Positions 37,535 through 47,593 are shown, counted from the stretch's first letter. The stretch is 64,000 nucleotides of DNA from Mycobacterium sp. ITM-2016-00316 (GCF_002968335.2 NZ_CP134398.1:2542001-2606000), one strand, 5' to 3'. The notes: generated by a model from the sequence alone, not told the origin. Numbers and translations: made by a program.

Positions 37535-38032
37535 ATGACAGTGCTGCAGGGTCCGCTGGCCGATCGTGACGCGTGGTCGGCGATCGGGGAGTGCCCGATC
37601 GAGAAGGCGATGACCGTCGTGGGCCAGAAGTCGGCGATGCTGATCATGCGGGAGGCCTATTACGGCACAACCCGATTCGACGATTTCTCCAGGCGGGTGG
37701 GCATCACCAAGGCGGCGACGTCGGCACGGCTGTCCGAGCTCGTGAGCGCAGGTTTGCTGGAGAAGCGTCCGTACCGCGAATTCGGGCAGCGGGAGCGCCA
37801 GGAGTACGTCCTCACCCGGGCCGGCGTCGACTTCATGCCGGTGGTCTGGTCGATGTTCGAATGGGGTCGCAAACACCTGCCCTACAACGGCCGGATGGGG
37901 CTCACCCACCTCGGCTGCGATGCCGATGCCCACGTCGAGATTGTTTGCGAAAAAGGACATTCCGTGCCTTTTGACGAGTTGGGCATGCGGCTGATCCGCG
38001 CCGGTGGAGGGCCCGCGCAGGCGCGACCGTAA
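37535..38032 (+). CDS. HxlR family transcriptional regulator
   Basis: A 165-residue winged-helix protein. The core is 'CPIEKAMTVVGQKSAMLIMREAYYGTTRFDDFSRRVGITKAATSARLSELVSAGLLEKRPY', the HxlR signature with a Cys near the N-terminus, followed by 'YVLTRAGVDFMPVV'. A C-terminal extension with two more Cys follows. Such regulators respond to thiols or electrophiles in several bacteria. ATG 37535 has GGAG upstream. Divergent from the thiolase, its likely target. Confidence 0.85.
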   Translation: MTVLQGPLADRDAWSAIGECPIEKAMTVVGQKSAMLIMREAYYGTTRFDDFSRRVGITKAATSARLSELVSAGLLEKRPYREFGQRERQEYVLTRAGVDFMPVVWSMFEWGRKHLPYNGRMGLTHLGCDADAHVEIVCEKGHSVPFDELGMRLIRAGGGPAQARP

Positions 38033-38153
38033 CCGCGCACCGTCGACGGTTTCGGGTTAAAGTCATCCGACTTCCGTGCATAGCCGCCCGCGATATTGAC
38101 TAATTCGTTAAAATCCGTTCGCTACGTCGATCAGGTGTACGGGGGGCCCGCAC

Positions 38154-39536
38154 ATGGCGATGGATATTCCGTGTCAAGAGAGGCCCCGGCAAATGACGTA
38201 CCCGGCTGACAACACGCTCGCCTACATGGACCAAGGCTCCTATCTCGGTTTGCGGGCCCTGCGGCGCGGACCGGTGATCCAGTACTCGTGGATCTACGAG
38301 CGCGGCGTGGACATGGACGGACTGCGGCGGTTCCACCGCAACCTGGCCGACGGGCTGCTGGGCAGGCTGGTCGAACGATCGTCCATCCCGTTCGGTAGGC
38401 ACCACTGGGTGTCCTGTGGTGAACCGGGCGCCATCGACATCTCCGCGGCCGAGCGCCGCCGCGACGAGGTCTGGGACTTCGTCAACGAACGCGCCGATGT
38501 GCCGGTGGACCCCGAACACGGCCCGCCGTGGCATATCGGGGTGCAGCCGCTCGTCGAAGGTGGCGCGGTGGTCACCCTTGTGGTGTCGCACACAGTCGCC
38601 GACGCCGGCGCCCTCATCGAATCGATCACCCACGCAGTGAACGGCACCGGCCGCGATCTGGACTATCCCGCTGCCAGGTCCCGCCCTCGCGCATCGGCCC
38701 TGCGGCAGGACGCCCGCACCACCCTGCTCGCGCTGCGCGACGTTCCGTCCGCGGCGCTGGGTGCGGTGCGCATCGCCCGTGCACAGTCCGCGGAACTGTC
38801 CGAATCGGCCAGGGCCGCCGCACCCGTCTCGGCGGTACGACACCCGCAGCAGCCCGTGCACCTGCCGACCATCTCGGTGCGCGTCGACCAGACCGAGTGG
38901 GAGTCCCGCGCCAGAGCACTCGGCGGCTCCAGCAATGTGCTGCTGGCCGGTATCGCAGCGCGGATCGCCACCATCGTCGGCAGGGTCGACGCGGAAGGAA
39001 AGGCGATGTTGTCGCTGCCGGTCAGTGAACGCGTCGACGGTGACACCCGGGGCAACGCGCTCAACACCATCACGGTGATGGCCGACGGGGAGCGCTCGCC
39101 GGTCGACCTCAGCGAGATCCGGGCCGGCATCAAGGCCGCGCTCACCGAACTGGCCGGCAGGCGCGAGTGGCTGCTCGCTCCGCTGCCATTGGTCCCGTAC
39201 TCCCCGAAGTTCCTGCTGCGCCGCCTGGAGAAACTGGTTCTCAAGGTCGGCAAGCCCATCGGATCCTCCAACAGCGGCCAGCTGCCCGACGAGGTCAATC
39301 GTCCCGATGGGACGCCGGCGGACTTCTTCGTGGCGGGCTCGCCGGAGCCGGGGCTGACCGCGGGCGACCTGGAGCGGATGGGCGGCCGGATGCTGGTCGC
39401 CGCGGGCACCGTCGGGGGTGCGGTATGCATCTCGGTGGCGTCCTGGGAACCGGGCGCACCGAATACCAAAGAGGCCCTTATGCAGTCGGTCAAAGAAGCG
39501 TTCTATGATTTCGATCTGACCGCGGTGATGGAATAG
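38154..39536 (+). CDS. WS/DGAT-like condensation-fold acyltransferase, paralogue B
   Basis: A 460-residue paralogue of the protein at 34872, with the same N-terminal block 'YLGLRALRRGPVIQYSWIYERGVDMDGLRRF' and motif S-H146-T-V-A-D150-A, where the Gly after Asp is replaced by Ala. Because the flanking His-Asp pair survives, activity may be retained. ATG 38154 has a GGGGGG ribosome-binding site seven bases upstream. It follows the HxlR gene by 121 bases in which I see nothing else. Confidence 0.78.
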   Translation: MAMDIPCQERPRQMTYPADNTLAYMDQGSYLGLRALRRGPVIQYSWIYERGVDMDGLRRFHRNLADGLLGRLVERSSIPFGRHHWVSCGEPGAIDISAAERRRDEVWDFVNERADVPVDPEHGPPWHIGVQPLVEGGAVVTLVVSHTVADAGALIESITHAVNGTGRDLDYPAARSRPRASALRQDARTTLLALRDVPSAALGAVRIARAQSAELSESARAAAPVSAVRHPQQPVHLPTISVRVDQTEWESRARALGGSSNVLLAGIAARIATIVGRVDAEGKAMLSLPVSERVDGDTRGNALNTITVMADGERSPVDLSEIRAGIKAALTELAGRREWLLAPLPLVPYSPKFLLRRLEKLVLKVGKPIGSSNSGQLPDEVNRPDGTPADFFVAGSPEPGLTAGDLERMGGRMLVAAGTVGGAVCISVASWEPGAPNTKEALMQSVKEAFYDFDLTAVME

Positions 39537-39591
39537 CGGCCGCAGGCACGCACAATGCGATCCCGCGCTACCTGTGATGGGATCGGACGCT

Positions 39592-42500
39592 ATGGGAATC
39601 AAAGTGGCGCTGGAGCACCGGACCACCTATACCTTCGACAGGTTGGTGGACGTGCATCCGCACGTGGTGCGGCTGCGTCCGGCCCCGCACTCACGAACGC
39701 CGATCGAGGCGTACTCGCTCCAGGTGGAACCGGCCGACCACTTCGTCAACTGGCAGCAGGACGCGTTCGGCAACTTCGTGGCACGGCTGGTGTTCCCGAA
39801 CCGTGCCCGCAGCCTGAGCATCACCGTCGGACTGATCGCCGATCTGAAGGTCATCAACCCCTTCGACTTCTTCATCGAGGAATGGGCCGAGAAGTTCCCT
39901 TTCGAATACCCGAAGGAGCTGCTCGCCGACCTGGAGCCCTTCCTGCGGCCGGTCGACGAGGACGGTGTGGGATCGGGCCCCGGTGAGATCACCAGGTCCT
40001 GGGTGCAGAATTTCAGCATCGTCCCGGGCACCCGCACGATCGACTTCCTGGTCAAGCTCAACGCCGCCGTGCGGGCGGATGTGGGTTACAGCGTCCGGAT
40101 GGAACCCGGAGTCCAGACACCGGATCACACGCTGCGCACCGGGATCGGCTCCTGCCGCGACTCGGCCTGGCTGATGGTCTCGATCCTGCGCCAGCTGGGC
40201 CTGGCGGCGCGCTTCGTCTCCGGTTATCTGGTGCAGCTGACCTCCGACGTGCCAGCCCTCGACGGACCCTCCGGACCGGCCGCCGATTTCACCGACCTGC
40301 ACGCGTGGACCGAGGTCTACATTCCCGGTGCCGGCTGGATCGGTCTGGACCCGACCTCGGCCCTGTTCGCCGGTGAGGGCCACATCCCGTTGTCGGCCAC
40401 TCCGCATCCCGCGTCCGCGGCGCCCATCACCGGCGCCGTCGGGCCCTGCGAATCGACGCTCGACTTCGCCAACATCGTCACCCGGATCCACGAGGATCCG
40501 CGGGTCACGCTGCCCTACACGCCCGAAGCGTGGGCCTCCATCAACAGCCTCGGAGCGCAGATCGACGAACGGCTGGCCGCCGGTGACGTGCGCCTGACTG
40601 TCGGCGGCGAGCCCACCTTCGTCTCGATCGACAACCAGACCGATCCTGAATGGCTCACCACCGCCGATGGCCCGCACAAGCGCGAGCGCGCCTCGGTGCT
40701 GGCCGAGCGGCTGCGCAAGGTATGGGCGCCGCACGGCCTCATCCAGCGCAGCCAGGGTAAGTGGTATCCCGGAGAACCGTTGCCGCGCTGGCAGATCGGC
40801 CTGATCTGGCGCAACGACGGTGAGCCGCTGTGGAACGATCCGGCGCTGCTGGCCGACCCGTGGGCGGAGACGAAGGCCGATGACGCCCCCTCCGATGCCG
40901 GCGCCCGGCTGCTCGGGGTGATCGCCGAGGGTCTCGGGCTGCCCGCCGGCCAGGTCCGGCCGGCCTATGAGGACCCGCTGGAGCGCCTGGCCGCCGCGGT
41001 GCGCCGCCCGGCGGGGGACCCCGTTGCCAGCGGTGACGATCTCGCCGAGGACGACACCGCACGGCGGGCGAAGCTGCTCGCCCGGCTCGACGACTCGACC
41101 GATGAGCCCGCGGCCTATGTCATGCCGCTGCACCGCCGTGATGACGACTCCGGGTGGGCCAGCGCCGACTGGCAGCTGCGCCGCGGGCGAATTGTGTTGC
41201 TGGCCGGTGATTCCCCGGCCGGTCTGCGGCTTCCGCTGAACTCAATCAGCTGGCGGGCGCCCCGGCGGGATTTCGATGCCGACCCGACCGCGCGGCGTGC
41301 CACGCTGCGCACCACCGAGCTCGCCCAGCCCCCGGCGCCGGTGGAAGAGGCCGATGAGGCGCCGACCACCGCGCTGGTCGCCGAGGTGCGCGACGGGGTG
41401 CTCTACGTCTATCTGCCGCCCACCACCGATCTGGACCACTTCGTGGAGTTGATCACCCGGATCGAACAGGCCGCGGCGGCCATCGCCGTGCCGGTGGTCA
41501 TCGAGGGCTACGGACCTCCGCGTGACGGTCGGATCACCTCCATGAGCGTCACGCCCGACCCCGGGGTCATCGAGGTCAATGTCGCCCCCACCCGCAGCTT
41601 CGCCGAGCAGAAGGCCCAGCTGGAGACGCTCTACGAAGAGGCCCGCCAAGCCAGGCTGTCCACCGAGGCGTTCGATGTGGACGGCACCCACGGCGGCACC
41701 GGCGGTGGCAACCACATCACCCTGGGCGGGGTCACTCCCGCCGATTCACCGATGCTGCGCAGGCCCGATCTGCTGGTGTCGATGCTGACCTACTGGCAGC
41801 GCCATCCCGCATTGTCCTATCTGTTCTCCGGGCGCTTCATCGGCACCACGTCCCAGGCTCCGCGGGTGGACGAGGGGCGCTCGGAATCGTTGTACGAACT
41901 GGAGATCGCGTTCGCCGAGATCGCCCGGTTGGCCGATGACGGCGCTGCCAAACCGTGGGTTCCCGACCGGGCGTTGCGCCATCTGCTCACCGATATCACC
42001 GGCAACACCCACCGCGCGGAGTTCTGCATCGACAAGCTCTACAGCCCGGACAGCCCCACCGGCCGGCTCGGCCTGCTGGAACTGCGCGGGTTCGAGATGC
42101 CGCCGCATCACCAGATGGCGATGGTGCAGTCGCTGCTGGTGCGTTCGTTGATCTCGTGGTTCTGGGACGAACCGCTCAAGGCGCCACTGATCCGGCACGG
42201 CGAGAACTTGCACGGTCGATACCTGCTGCCGCACTTCATTATTCAAGACATCGCTGATGTGGCCGCCGATCTGCGGGCGCACGGGGTGAACTTCGAGACC
42301 AGCTGGCTGGACCCGTTCACCGAGTTCCGGTTCCCGCGTATCGGCACCGCGGTCTTCGACGGCGTCGAGATCGAACTGCGCGGCGCGATCGAACCCTGGA
42401 ATGTGCTCGGGGAGGAGTCCTCCGGAACCGGCACCGCCCGGTACGTCGATTCCTCGGTGGAGCGCATCCAGGTGCGACTCGTCGGGGCCGATCGGCACCG

Positions 42501-42906
42501 CTACATCGTCACCGCGAACGGCCACCCGATACCGCTGCTGGCCACCGACAAGACCGACATCCAAGTCGGCGGCGTGCGGTACCGGGCCTGGCAACCGCCC
42601 AGCGCGTTGCATCCCACCATCACCGTCGACGGACCACTGCGCTTCGAACTCGTCGACACCATGACCGGTACGTCGCGGGGTGGCTGCACCTATCACGTGG
42701 CGCACCCCGGCGGCCGGGCCTATGACAGCCCGCCGGTGAACGCGGTGGAGGCCGAGTCGCGGCGCGGGCGCCGCTTCGAGGCCACGGGGTTCACCCCCGG
42801 ACGTGTGGATATGGCGGACCTGCGGGAGAAGCAGGCGCGCCAGTCGACCGACACGGGCGCGCCCGGCATCCTGGACCTGCGCCGGGTGCGTACCGTTCTG
42901 CGTTGA
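39592..42906 (+). CDS. Transglutaminase/DUF2126 protein (Rv2566-like)
   Basis: A 1104-residue protein. Residues 1-130 form a transglutaminase N-terminal domain; the protease-like transglutaminase core has C188, H237 and D253 ('GSCRDSAW', 'DLHAWTEV', 'GLDPTSA'). The long C-terminal DUF2126 part carries many conserved charged motifs ('GGEPTFVSIDNQTDPEW', 'HGGTGGGNHITLGG', 'LRGFEMPPHHQMAM'). The true start is ATG 39592 (MGIKVALEHR), as in the family. It is translationally coupled to the next gene by TGATG. Likely an intracellular peptidase or ligase component. Confidence 0.88.
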   Translation: MGIKVALEHRTTYTFDRLVDVHPHVVRLRPAPHSRTPIEAYSLQVEPADHFVNWQQDAFGNFVARLVFPNRARSLSITVGLIADLKVINPFDFFIEEWAEKFPFEYPKELLADLEPFLRPVDEDGVGSGPGEITRSWVQNFSIVPGTRTIDFLVKLNAAVRADVGYSVRMEPGVQTPDHTLRTGIGSCRDSAWLMVSILRQLGLAARFVSGYLVQLTSDVPALDGPSGPAADFTDLHAWTEVYIPGAGWIGLDPTSALFAGEGHIPLSATPHPASAAPITGAVGPCESTLDFANIVTRIHEDPRVTLPYTPEAWASINSLGAQIDERLAAGDVRLTVGGEPTFVSIDNQTDPEWLTTADGPHKRERASVLAERLRKVWAPHGLIQRSQGKWYPGEPLPRWQIGLIWRNDGEPLWNDPALLADPWAETKADDAPSDAGARLLGVIAEGLGLPAGQVRPAYEDPLERLAAAVRRPAGDPVASGDDLAEDDTARRAKLLARLDDSTDEPAAYVMPLHRRDDDSGWASADWQLRRGRIVLLAGDSPAGLRLPLNSISWRAPRRDFDADPTARRATLRTTELAQPPAPVEEADEAPTTALVAEVRDGVLYVYLPPTTDLDHFVELITRIEQAAAAIAVPVVIEGYGPPRDGRITSMSVTPDPGVIEVNVAPTRSFAEQKAQLETLYEEARQARLSTEAFDVDGTHGGTGGGNHITLGGVTPADSPMLRRPDLLVSMLTYWQRHPALSYLFSGRFIGTTSQAPRVDEGRSESLYELEIAFAEIARLADDGAAKPWVPDRALRHLLTDITGNTHRAEFCIDKLYSPDSPTGRLGLLELRGFEMPPHHQMAMVQSLLVRSLISWFWDEPLKAPLIRHGENLHGRYLLPHFIIQDIADVAADLRAHGVNFETSWLDPFTEFRFPRIGTAVFDGVEIELRGAIEPWNVLGEESSGTGTARYVDSSVERIQVRLVGADRHRYIVTANGHPIPLLATDKTDIQVGGVRYRAWQPPSALHPTITVDGPLRFELVDTMTGTSRGGCTYHVAHPGGRAYDSPPVNAVEAESRRGRRFEATGFTPGRVDMADLREKQARQSTDTGAPGILDLRRVRTVLR

Positions 42907-45584
42907 TGGTTCTTCGCACCGGCTCCATGGAGCCCAACTCCGGGCTGTCCGGCGCGCCGGCGCGGACCGTCGACGTACTGGCCGGCTACCGCGCCAGGCG
43001 CACCCAGCAGGCCCTGTTCGACGTCCGGGGCACGCGGGGTACCGGCTACGACGAGTTCATCGATGCCACCGGCAACATCCGCCCGGCCTGGCACGAACTC
43101 GCCGAATGCGTCGGGGACCGAGGCCCCGACGGACTGGACCGGCTGCGCGACACGGTGCGCAACCTCGTCGATGACGACGGCATCACCTTCGTGCACGTCG
43201 ACCAGGATGCGCTCACCGACGACGCGGTGGCCGAGCCGTGGCGCCTCGACGGGCTGCCGCTGCTCATCTCCACCGCCGACTGGGACATCCTGGAAGCAGG
43301 TCTGGTCCAGCGCTCCCGGCTGCTCGACGCCGTGCTCACCGACCTCTACGGCGAACGCCGGTCGATCACCAGCGGCGTGCTGCCCGCGCAGCTGCTCTTC
43401 GCGCATCCGGCCTACGTACGCGCCGCGCACGGCATCGAGGTACCCGGCCGCCATCAGCTGTTCCTGCACGGATGCGATGTCAGCCGGGCCGCCGACGGCA
43501 GTTTCCGCGCGAACGCCGACTGGACCCAGGCGCCTTCGGGCGCCGGCTATGCCCTTGCGGGCCGTCGCGTGATCGCGCACGCCGCTCCCGACCTGTACGA
43601 ACGGATCGCGCCACGCCCGGTGTCCCCGTGGGCCCAGGCATTGCGGCTGGCGCTCATCGACGCCGCGCCCGAGGCCGCCGAGGAGCCGGTGGTGGTGGTG
43701 TTGAGCCCCGGCACCCAGTCCGAGACCGCGTTCGACCAGGCGTACCTGGCCAGTGTGCTGGGCTTCCCACTGGTGGAGAGCGCCGATCTGGTGGTGCGCG
43801 ACGGCACCTTGTGGATGCGGTCGCTGGGCACCCTCAAGCGCGTCGACGTGGTGCTGCGCCGGGTCGACGCCGCCTACGTCGACCCCCTCGATCTGCGCGC
43901 CGACTCGCGTCTCGGGGTGGTCGGACTGGTCGAGGTGCTGCGCCGCGGCGCCGTCACCGTGGTCAACACCCTGGGCAGTGGGATCCTGGAAAGCCCAGGG
44001 CTGCTTCATTTCCTGCCCCGATTGAGCGAGATGCTGGTGGGGGAGACACCGCTGCTGGCCTCCCCGCAGACCTACTGGGGAGGCACCGATCTGGAGCGCT
44101 CTCACCTGTTGGCCAACCTGTCCACGCTGTTGATCAAACCGACCTCCGGTGGTCACACCATCGTGGGTCCGACGCTCACGGTGGCCGACCGCGAGTTGCT
44201 GGCCGCGCGGATCAGTGCCCACCCGTGGCGCTGGGTGGGCCAGGACCTTCCGCAATTCTCCTCGGCGCCAACCGATTACTACTCCGGGGGCGTGTCCGCG
44301 GCCGATGTCGGGGTGCGGCTGTTCACCGTCGCCCAGCGCGGCGGTTACGCACCGATGATCGGCGGTCTGGGGTTCCTGCCGGCCCCGGGAAACGCCGCCT
44401 ACACCCTGGATACTGTTGCCGCCAAGGATGTCTGGGTGCGCACCCCGGACCGGGCCACGGCGGTGCCCGCCCCGGCGGTGGATCTGCCGGTCATGACGCC
44501 GAGCCCCACCCGCGCCGTGAGCTCGCCGCGCGTGCTGTCCGATCTGTTCTGGCTGGGCCGCTACGCCGAGCGCGCCGAGCACATGGCCCGGTTGCTCACC
44601 GTCACCCGCGAGCGCTACCACGAATACCGGTACCGCCAGGACACGGAGGAGAGCCAGTGCGTGCCGGTACTTCTCGGTGCCATCGGCTCGATCACCGGCA
44701 CCGACACCGGCGCGGGTGATGACGATCACGAGGCAATCGCGGTGGCGCCCAGCACACTCTGGGCGCTGACCGCCGATCGGCGCCGACCCGGCTCACTGGC
44801 GCAGTCGGTGGAACGACTGGGCCTGGCGGCCAGGGGTGTGCGCGACCAGATGTCCAACGACACCTGGATGGTGCTGGCCGCCGTCGAACGCGCCGTGGTC
44901 CACCGCGGCGAGCGCAACGACGGGAAAGGCAACAGCTACGGCGCCCCGCCCGAATCACAGGCGGCCGGCGACGCCTACCTGCTGACCGCGCAATCCCAGA
45001 CATTGGCCGGGATGCTGGCGCTGTCCGGGATGGCCGCCGAATCGATGGTGCACGACATCGGCTGGACCATGATGGACATCGGCAAACGGATCGAGCGCGG
45101 TCTCGGACTGACCGCGCTGCTGCGGGCCACCCTGACCACCGTGCGCCGGCCCGGTGCCGAACAGACCGTCACCGAGTCGATGCTGGTGGCCTGCGAGTCC
45201 TCGGTGATCTACCGGCGCCGCACGCTCGGCAAGGTCAGCGTGTCGGCGATCGCGGATCTGGTGCTCTTCGACGAGGAGAACCCCAGATCGCTGGTGTTCC
45301 AACTGGAGCGGCTGCGCACGAACCTGAAACGGTTGCCGTCGTCGTCGGGATCCTCGCGGCCGGAACGCTGGGCCGACGAGATCGCCGCCACGTTGCGCCG
45401 GGTCGACCCGGCCGATCTGGAGACCGTCGGATCCGACGGCCGCCGAACCGAACTCGTGGAGCTGCTCGACCGTCTGCACGCCGACCTGCGGGAGCTGTCC
45501 AACCTGATCACCGCCGCCCACCTGTCCCTGCCGACCGGTATCCAGCCGCTGTGGGGCCCCGACGAGCGGAGGTTGCTGCCGTGA
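42906..45584 (+). CDS. Circularly permuted ATP-grasp plus alpha-E protein (Rv2567-like)
   Basis: An 892-residue protein. The N-terminal two thirds is a circularly permuted ATP-grasp type 2 domain: 'WRLDGLPLLISTADWDILEAGLVQR' and 'KPTSGGHTIVGPTL'. The last third ('WLGRYAERAEHMARLLTV' onward to the C-terminus) is a helical alpha-E domain. ATP-grasp enzymes of this type are proposed to link a carboxylate to an amine, in peptide tagging or small peptide synthesis. Starts one base inside the previous stop; its stop overlaps the next gene by four bases. Confidence 0.88.
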   Translation: MVLRTGSMEPNSGLSGAPARTVDVLAGYRARRTQQALFDVRGTRGTGYDEFIDATGNIRPAWHELAECVGDRGPDGLDRLRDTVRNLVDDDGITFVHVDQDALTDDAVAEPWRLDGLPLLISTADWDILEAGLVQRSRLLDAVLTDLYGERRSITSGVLPAQLLFAHPAYVRAAHGIEVPGRHQLFLHGCDVSRAADGSFRANADWTQAPSGAGYALAGRRVIAHAAPDLYERIAPRPVSPWAQALRLALIDAAPEAAEEPVVVVLSPGTQSETAFDQAYLASVLGFPLVESADLVVRDGTLWMRSLGTLKRVDVVLRRVDAAYVDPLDLRADSRLGVVGLVEVLRRGAVTVVNTLGSGILESPGLLHFLPRLSEMLVGETPLLASPQTYWGGTDLERSHLLANLSTLLIKPTSGGHTIVGPTLTVADRELLAARISAHPWRWVGQDLPQFSSAPTDYYSGGVSAADVGVRLFTVAQRGGYAPMIGGLGFLPAPGNAAYTLDTVAAKDVWVRTPDRATAVPAPAVDLPVMTPSPTRAVSSPRVLSDLFWLGRYAERAEHMARLLTVTRERYHEYRYRQDTEESQCVPVLLGAIGSITGTDTGAGDDDHEAIAVAPSTLWALTADRRRPGSLAQSVERLGLAARGVRDQMSNDTWMVLAAVERAVVHRGERNDGKGNSYGAPPESQAAGDAYLLTAQSQTLAGMLALSGMAAESMVHDIGWTMMDIGKRIERGLGLTALLRATLTTVRRPGAEQTVTESMLVACESSVIYRRRTLGKVSVSAIADLVLFDEENPRSLVFQLERLRTNLKRLPSSSGSSRPERWADEIAATLRRVDPADLETVGSDGRRTELVELLDRLHADLRELSNLITAAHLSLPTGIQPLWGPDERRLLP

Positions 45585-46456
45585 CGCGCACCTACGCGAT
45601 CACTCACCGCACCACCTACCGGTACTCCGACGATGTGACGAGCTCCTACGGCCGGGGCTTTCTGACCCCACGGGAGACCGACACCCAACGCTGTCTGTCC
45701 CATGAGCTGGTCATCGACCCGGACACCACGGACAGCACCACCAGCCGCGATGTCTACGGCAATCTCAGCTCGTACTTCCACGTCACGCAGCGGCACCGCA
45801 CGCTGATCGTGACCAGCCGTTCGATCGTCGAGGTCGACCCACCGGCACCCGATCTCTACGGCGGCGGCTCGGCGCGCGCCCCGTGGGAGATCGCCCGCCC
45901 GGTCGGCCCGGACGGCGCGCTGGCCACCGAGTTCACCCTCGACCTGGCGTCGGCCGAGATCACCGATGAGGTGCGCGATTATGCGGCGCCGAGTTTCACC
46001 CCGGAGCGGCCGCTGATCGAGGTGCTGCGCGACCTGAACTCGCGGATCAACAACGACTTCACCTACCGTTCCGGGTCGACCACGGTGTCCACCCGGGTGT
46101 CCGAGGTGCTGGCCGTCCGAGAGGGCGTCTGCCAGGACTTCGCCCGGCTGGCGATCGCCTGCCTGCGCGCCAACGGCCTCGCCGCCAGCTATGTGTCGGG
46201 CTACCTGGCCACCGACCCGCCGCCCGGACGGGAGCGGATGGTCGGGGTGGACGCCACCCATGCCTGGGCCTCGGTGTGGACCCCGCAGAATCAGTGGCTG
46301 GGGCTGGATCCGACCAACGACCAGATGGTCGACGAGCGCTATATCGTGGTCGGTTTCGGCCGTGACTACGCCGACGTCCCGCCGCTGCGCGGCATCATCT
46401 ACACCGACTCGGAGAGTAGCGTGATCGAGGTCTCCGTCGACGTGGCCCCGCACTGA
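45581..46456 (+). CDS. Transglutaminase-like peptidase (Rv2569c-like)
   Basis: A 291-residue transglutaminase superfamily protein with N-terminal beta domain and catalytic triad C184, H227, D243 ('GVCQDFARL', 'ATHAWASV', 'GLDPTND'). Shorter than the first cluster gene and without DUF2126. GTG 45581 has GGAGG upstream and overlaps the ATP-grasp stop by four bases, so the frame open from 45551 is not the start. Probably a cysteine peptidase, not a cross-linker, as in most bacterial members. Confidence 0.86.
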   Translation: MTRTYAITHRTTYRYSDDVTSSYGRGFLTPRETDTQRCLSHELVIDPDTTDSTTSRDVYGNLSSYFHVTQRHRTLIVTSRSIVEVDPPAPDLYGGGSARAPWEIARPVGPDGALATEFTLDLASAEITDEVRDYAAPSFTPERPLIEVLRDLNSRINNDFTYRSGSTTVSTRVSEVLAVREGVCQDFARLAIACLRANGLAASYVSGYLATDPPPGRERMVGVDATHAWASVWTPQNQWLGLDPTNDQMVDERYIVVGFGRDYADVPPLRGIIYTDSESSVIEVSVDVAPH

Positions 46457-46537
46457 CGGAAATCGGTTTGAGGACGGCCCGCACGGGGAACGTCCACGCG
46501 GGCGCGGTGTCGACCGCGTCATCAAGGAGGGTGGGAT

Positions 46538-47593
46538 ATGCGGGATTTCAACTGCCCGAATTGTGGACAGCGCTTGGCCTTCGAGAATTCGAAGTGCCTG
46601 TCGTGCGGTTCCAGGCTGGGTTTCTCGCTCGACGATATGGCATTGCTGGTCATTGCGCCCGAAGAGGAGAGCGAGCACGCGGGCGCGGTCGATGAGCAGA
46701 AGTACCGGCTGTGCGCCAATCTTCATCTGGCCGAATGCAACTGGCTGGTGGAGCGGGGGCCCGTCGTCAAGCTGTGCGCATCCTGCGCGTTGACCCGAAC
46801 GCGGCCCCACGATGCCGACGCCAATGCTCTCGCCAAGTTCGCCAGCGCCGAGCGGGCCAAGCGCCGGGTGATCGCCGAGCTGCACGAACTCAAGCTTCCG
46901 ATCGTCGGCCGTGACGAGGACCCGCAGTTCGGGTTGGCCTTCGACCTGCTGAGCAGCGTCCAGGAGAAGGTGTTCACCGGGCACGCCGACGGTGTCATCA
47001 CCCTCGATCTCGCCGAAGGCGATGACGTGCACCGCGAACAGCTGCGCGTGGCGATGGAGGAGCCCTACCGGACCCTGCTCGGGCACTTCCGCCACGAACT
47101 CGGGCACTACTATTTCTACCGCCTGGTCAGCCCGTCGCAGGAGTATCTCGCGGGCTTCAACGCATTGTTCGGCGATCCCGACCTCGACTACCAGGCCGCG
47201 CTGGACCGGCACTACAACCAGGGTGCGCCGGCGGGCTGGAAGAGCGACTTCGTTTCCTCCTACGCGACCATGCACCCCGCCGAGGACTGGGCCGAAACCT
47301 TCGCCCACTATCTGCACATCCGCGACACCCTGGACACCGCCGCCGCATTCAGCCTGGCCCCGGCCGGTGCCACCTTCGACCGACGGGCGCTGGGCCCCAG
47401 CGGATTCGACACCATCATCGAGATGTGGCTGCCGCTGTCGTGGGCGCTGAACATGGTGAACCGATCCATGGGCCGCGATGACCTGTACCCGTTCGTGCTG
47501 CCCGCGGCGGTGCTGGAGAAGATGCGCTTCATCCACACGGTGATCGACGAGATCACCTCATCGCCGACGAAGCTGGCCGCGGTCAGCGGCTGA
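46538..47593 (+). CDS. Zinc-ribbon HExxH peptidase (Rv2568c-like)
   Basis: A 351-residue protein. The N-terminus is a zinc ribbon (C6, C9, C20, C23) followed by a second Cys cluster ('KLCASCALTRTRPH'); the C-terminal part is a peptidase domain with H186-E-L-G-H190 and a downstream 'EDWAETFAHYLH' that supplies further ligands. Last gene of the cluster, 81 bases after the transglutaminase gene, preceded by AAGGAGG. In M. tuberculosis, from memory, Rv2568c and Rv2569c face the opposite way from Rv2566 and Rv2567; here all four are on one strand. Confidence 0.85.
   Translation: MRDFNCPNCGQRLAFENSKCLSCGSRLGFSLDDMALLVIAPEEESEHAGAVDEQKYRLCANLHLAECNWLVERGPVVKLCASCALTRTRPHDADANALAKFASAERAKRRVIAELHELKLPIVGRDEDPQFGLAFDLLSSVQEKVFTGHADGVITLDLAEGDDVHREQLRVAMEEPYRTLLGHFRHELGHYYFYRLVSPSQEYLAGFNALFGDPDLDYQAALDRHYNQGAPAGWKSDFVSSYATMHPAEDWAETFAHYLHIRDTLDTAAAFSLAPAGATFDRRALGPSGFDTIIEMWLPLSWALNMVNRSMGRDDLYPFVLPAAVLEKMRFIHTVIDEITSSPTKLAAVSG

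Noticed and set aside
42720..44729. 669-residue open frame on the minus strand
   Set aside because: Antisense to the ATP-grasp gene; the typical His/Arg/Gly bias of a shadow frame.
45209..47536. 775-residue open frame on the minus strand
   Set aside because: Antisense to the transglutaminase and zinc-peptidase genes, which have catalytic motifs and ribosome-binding sites.
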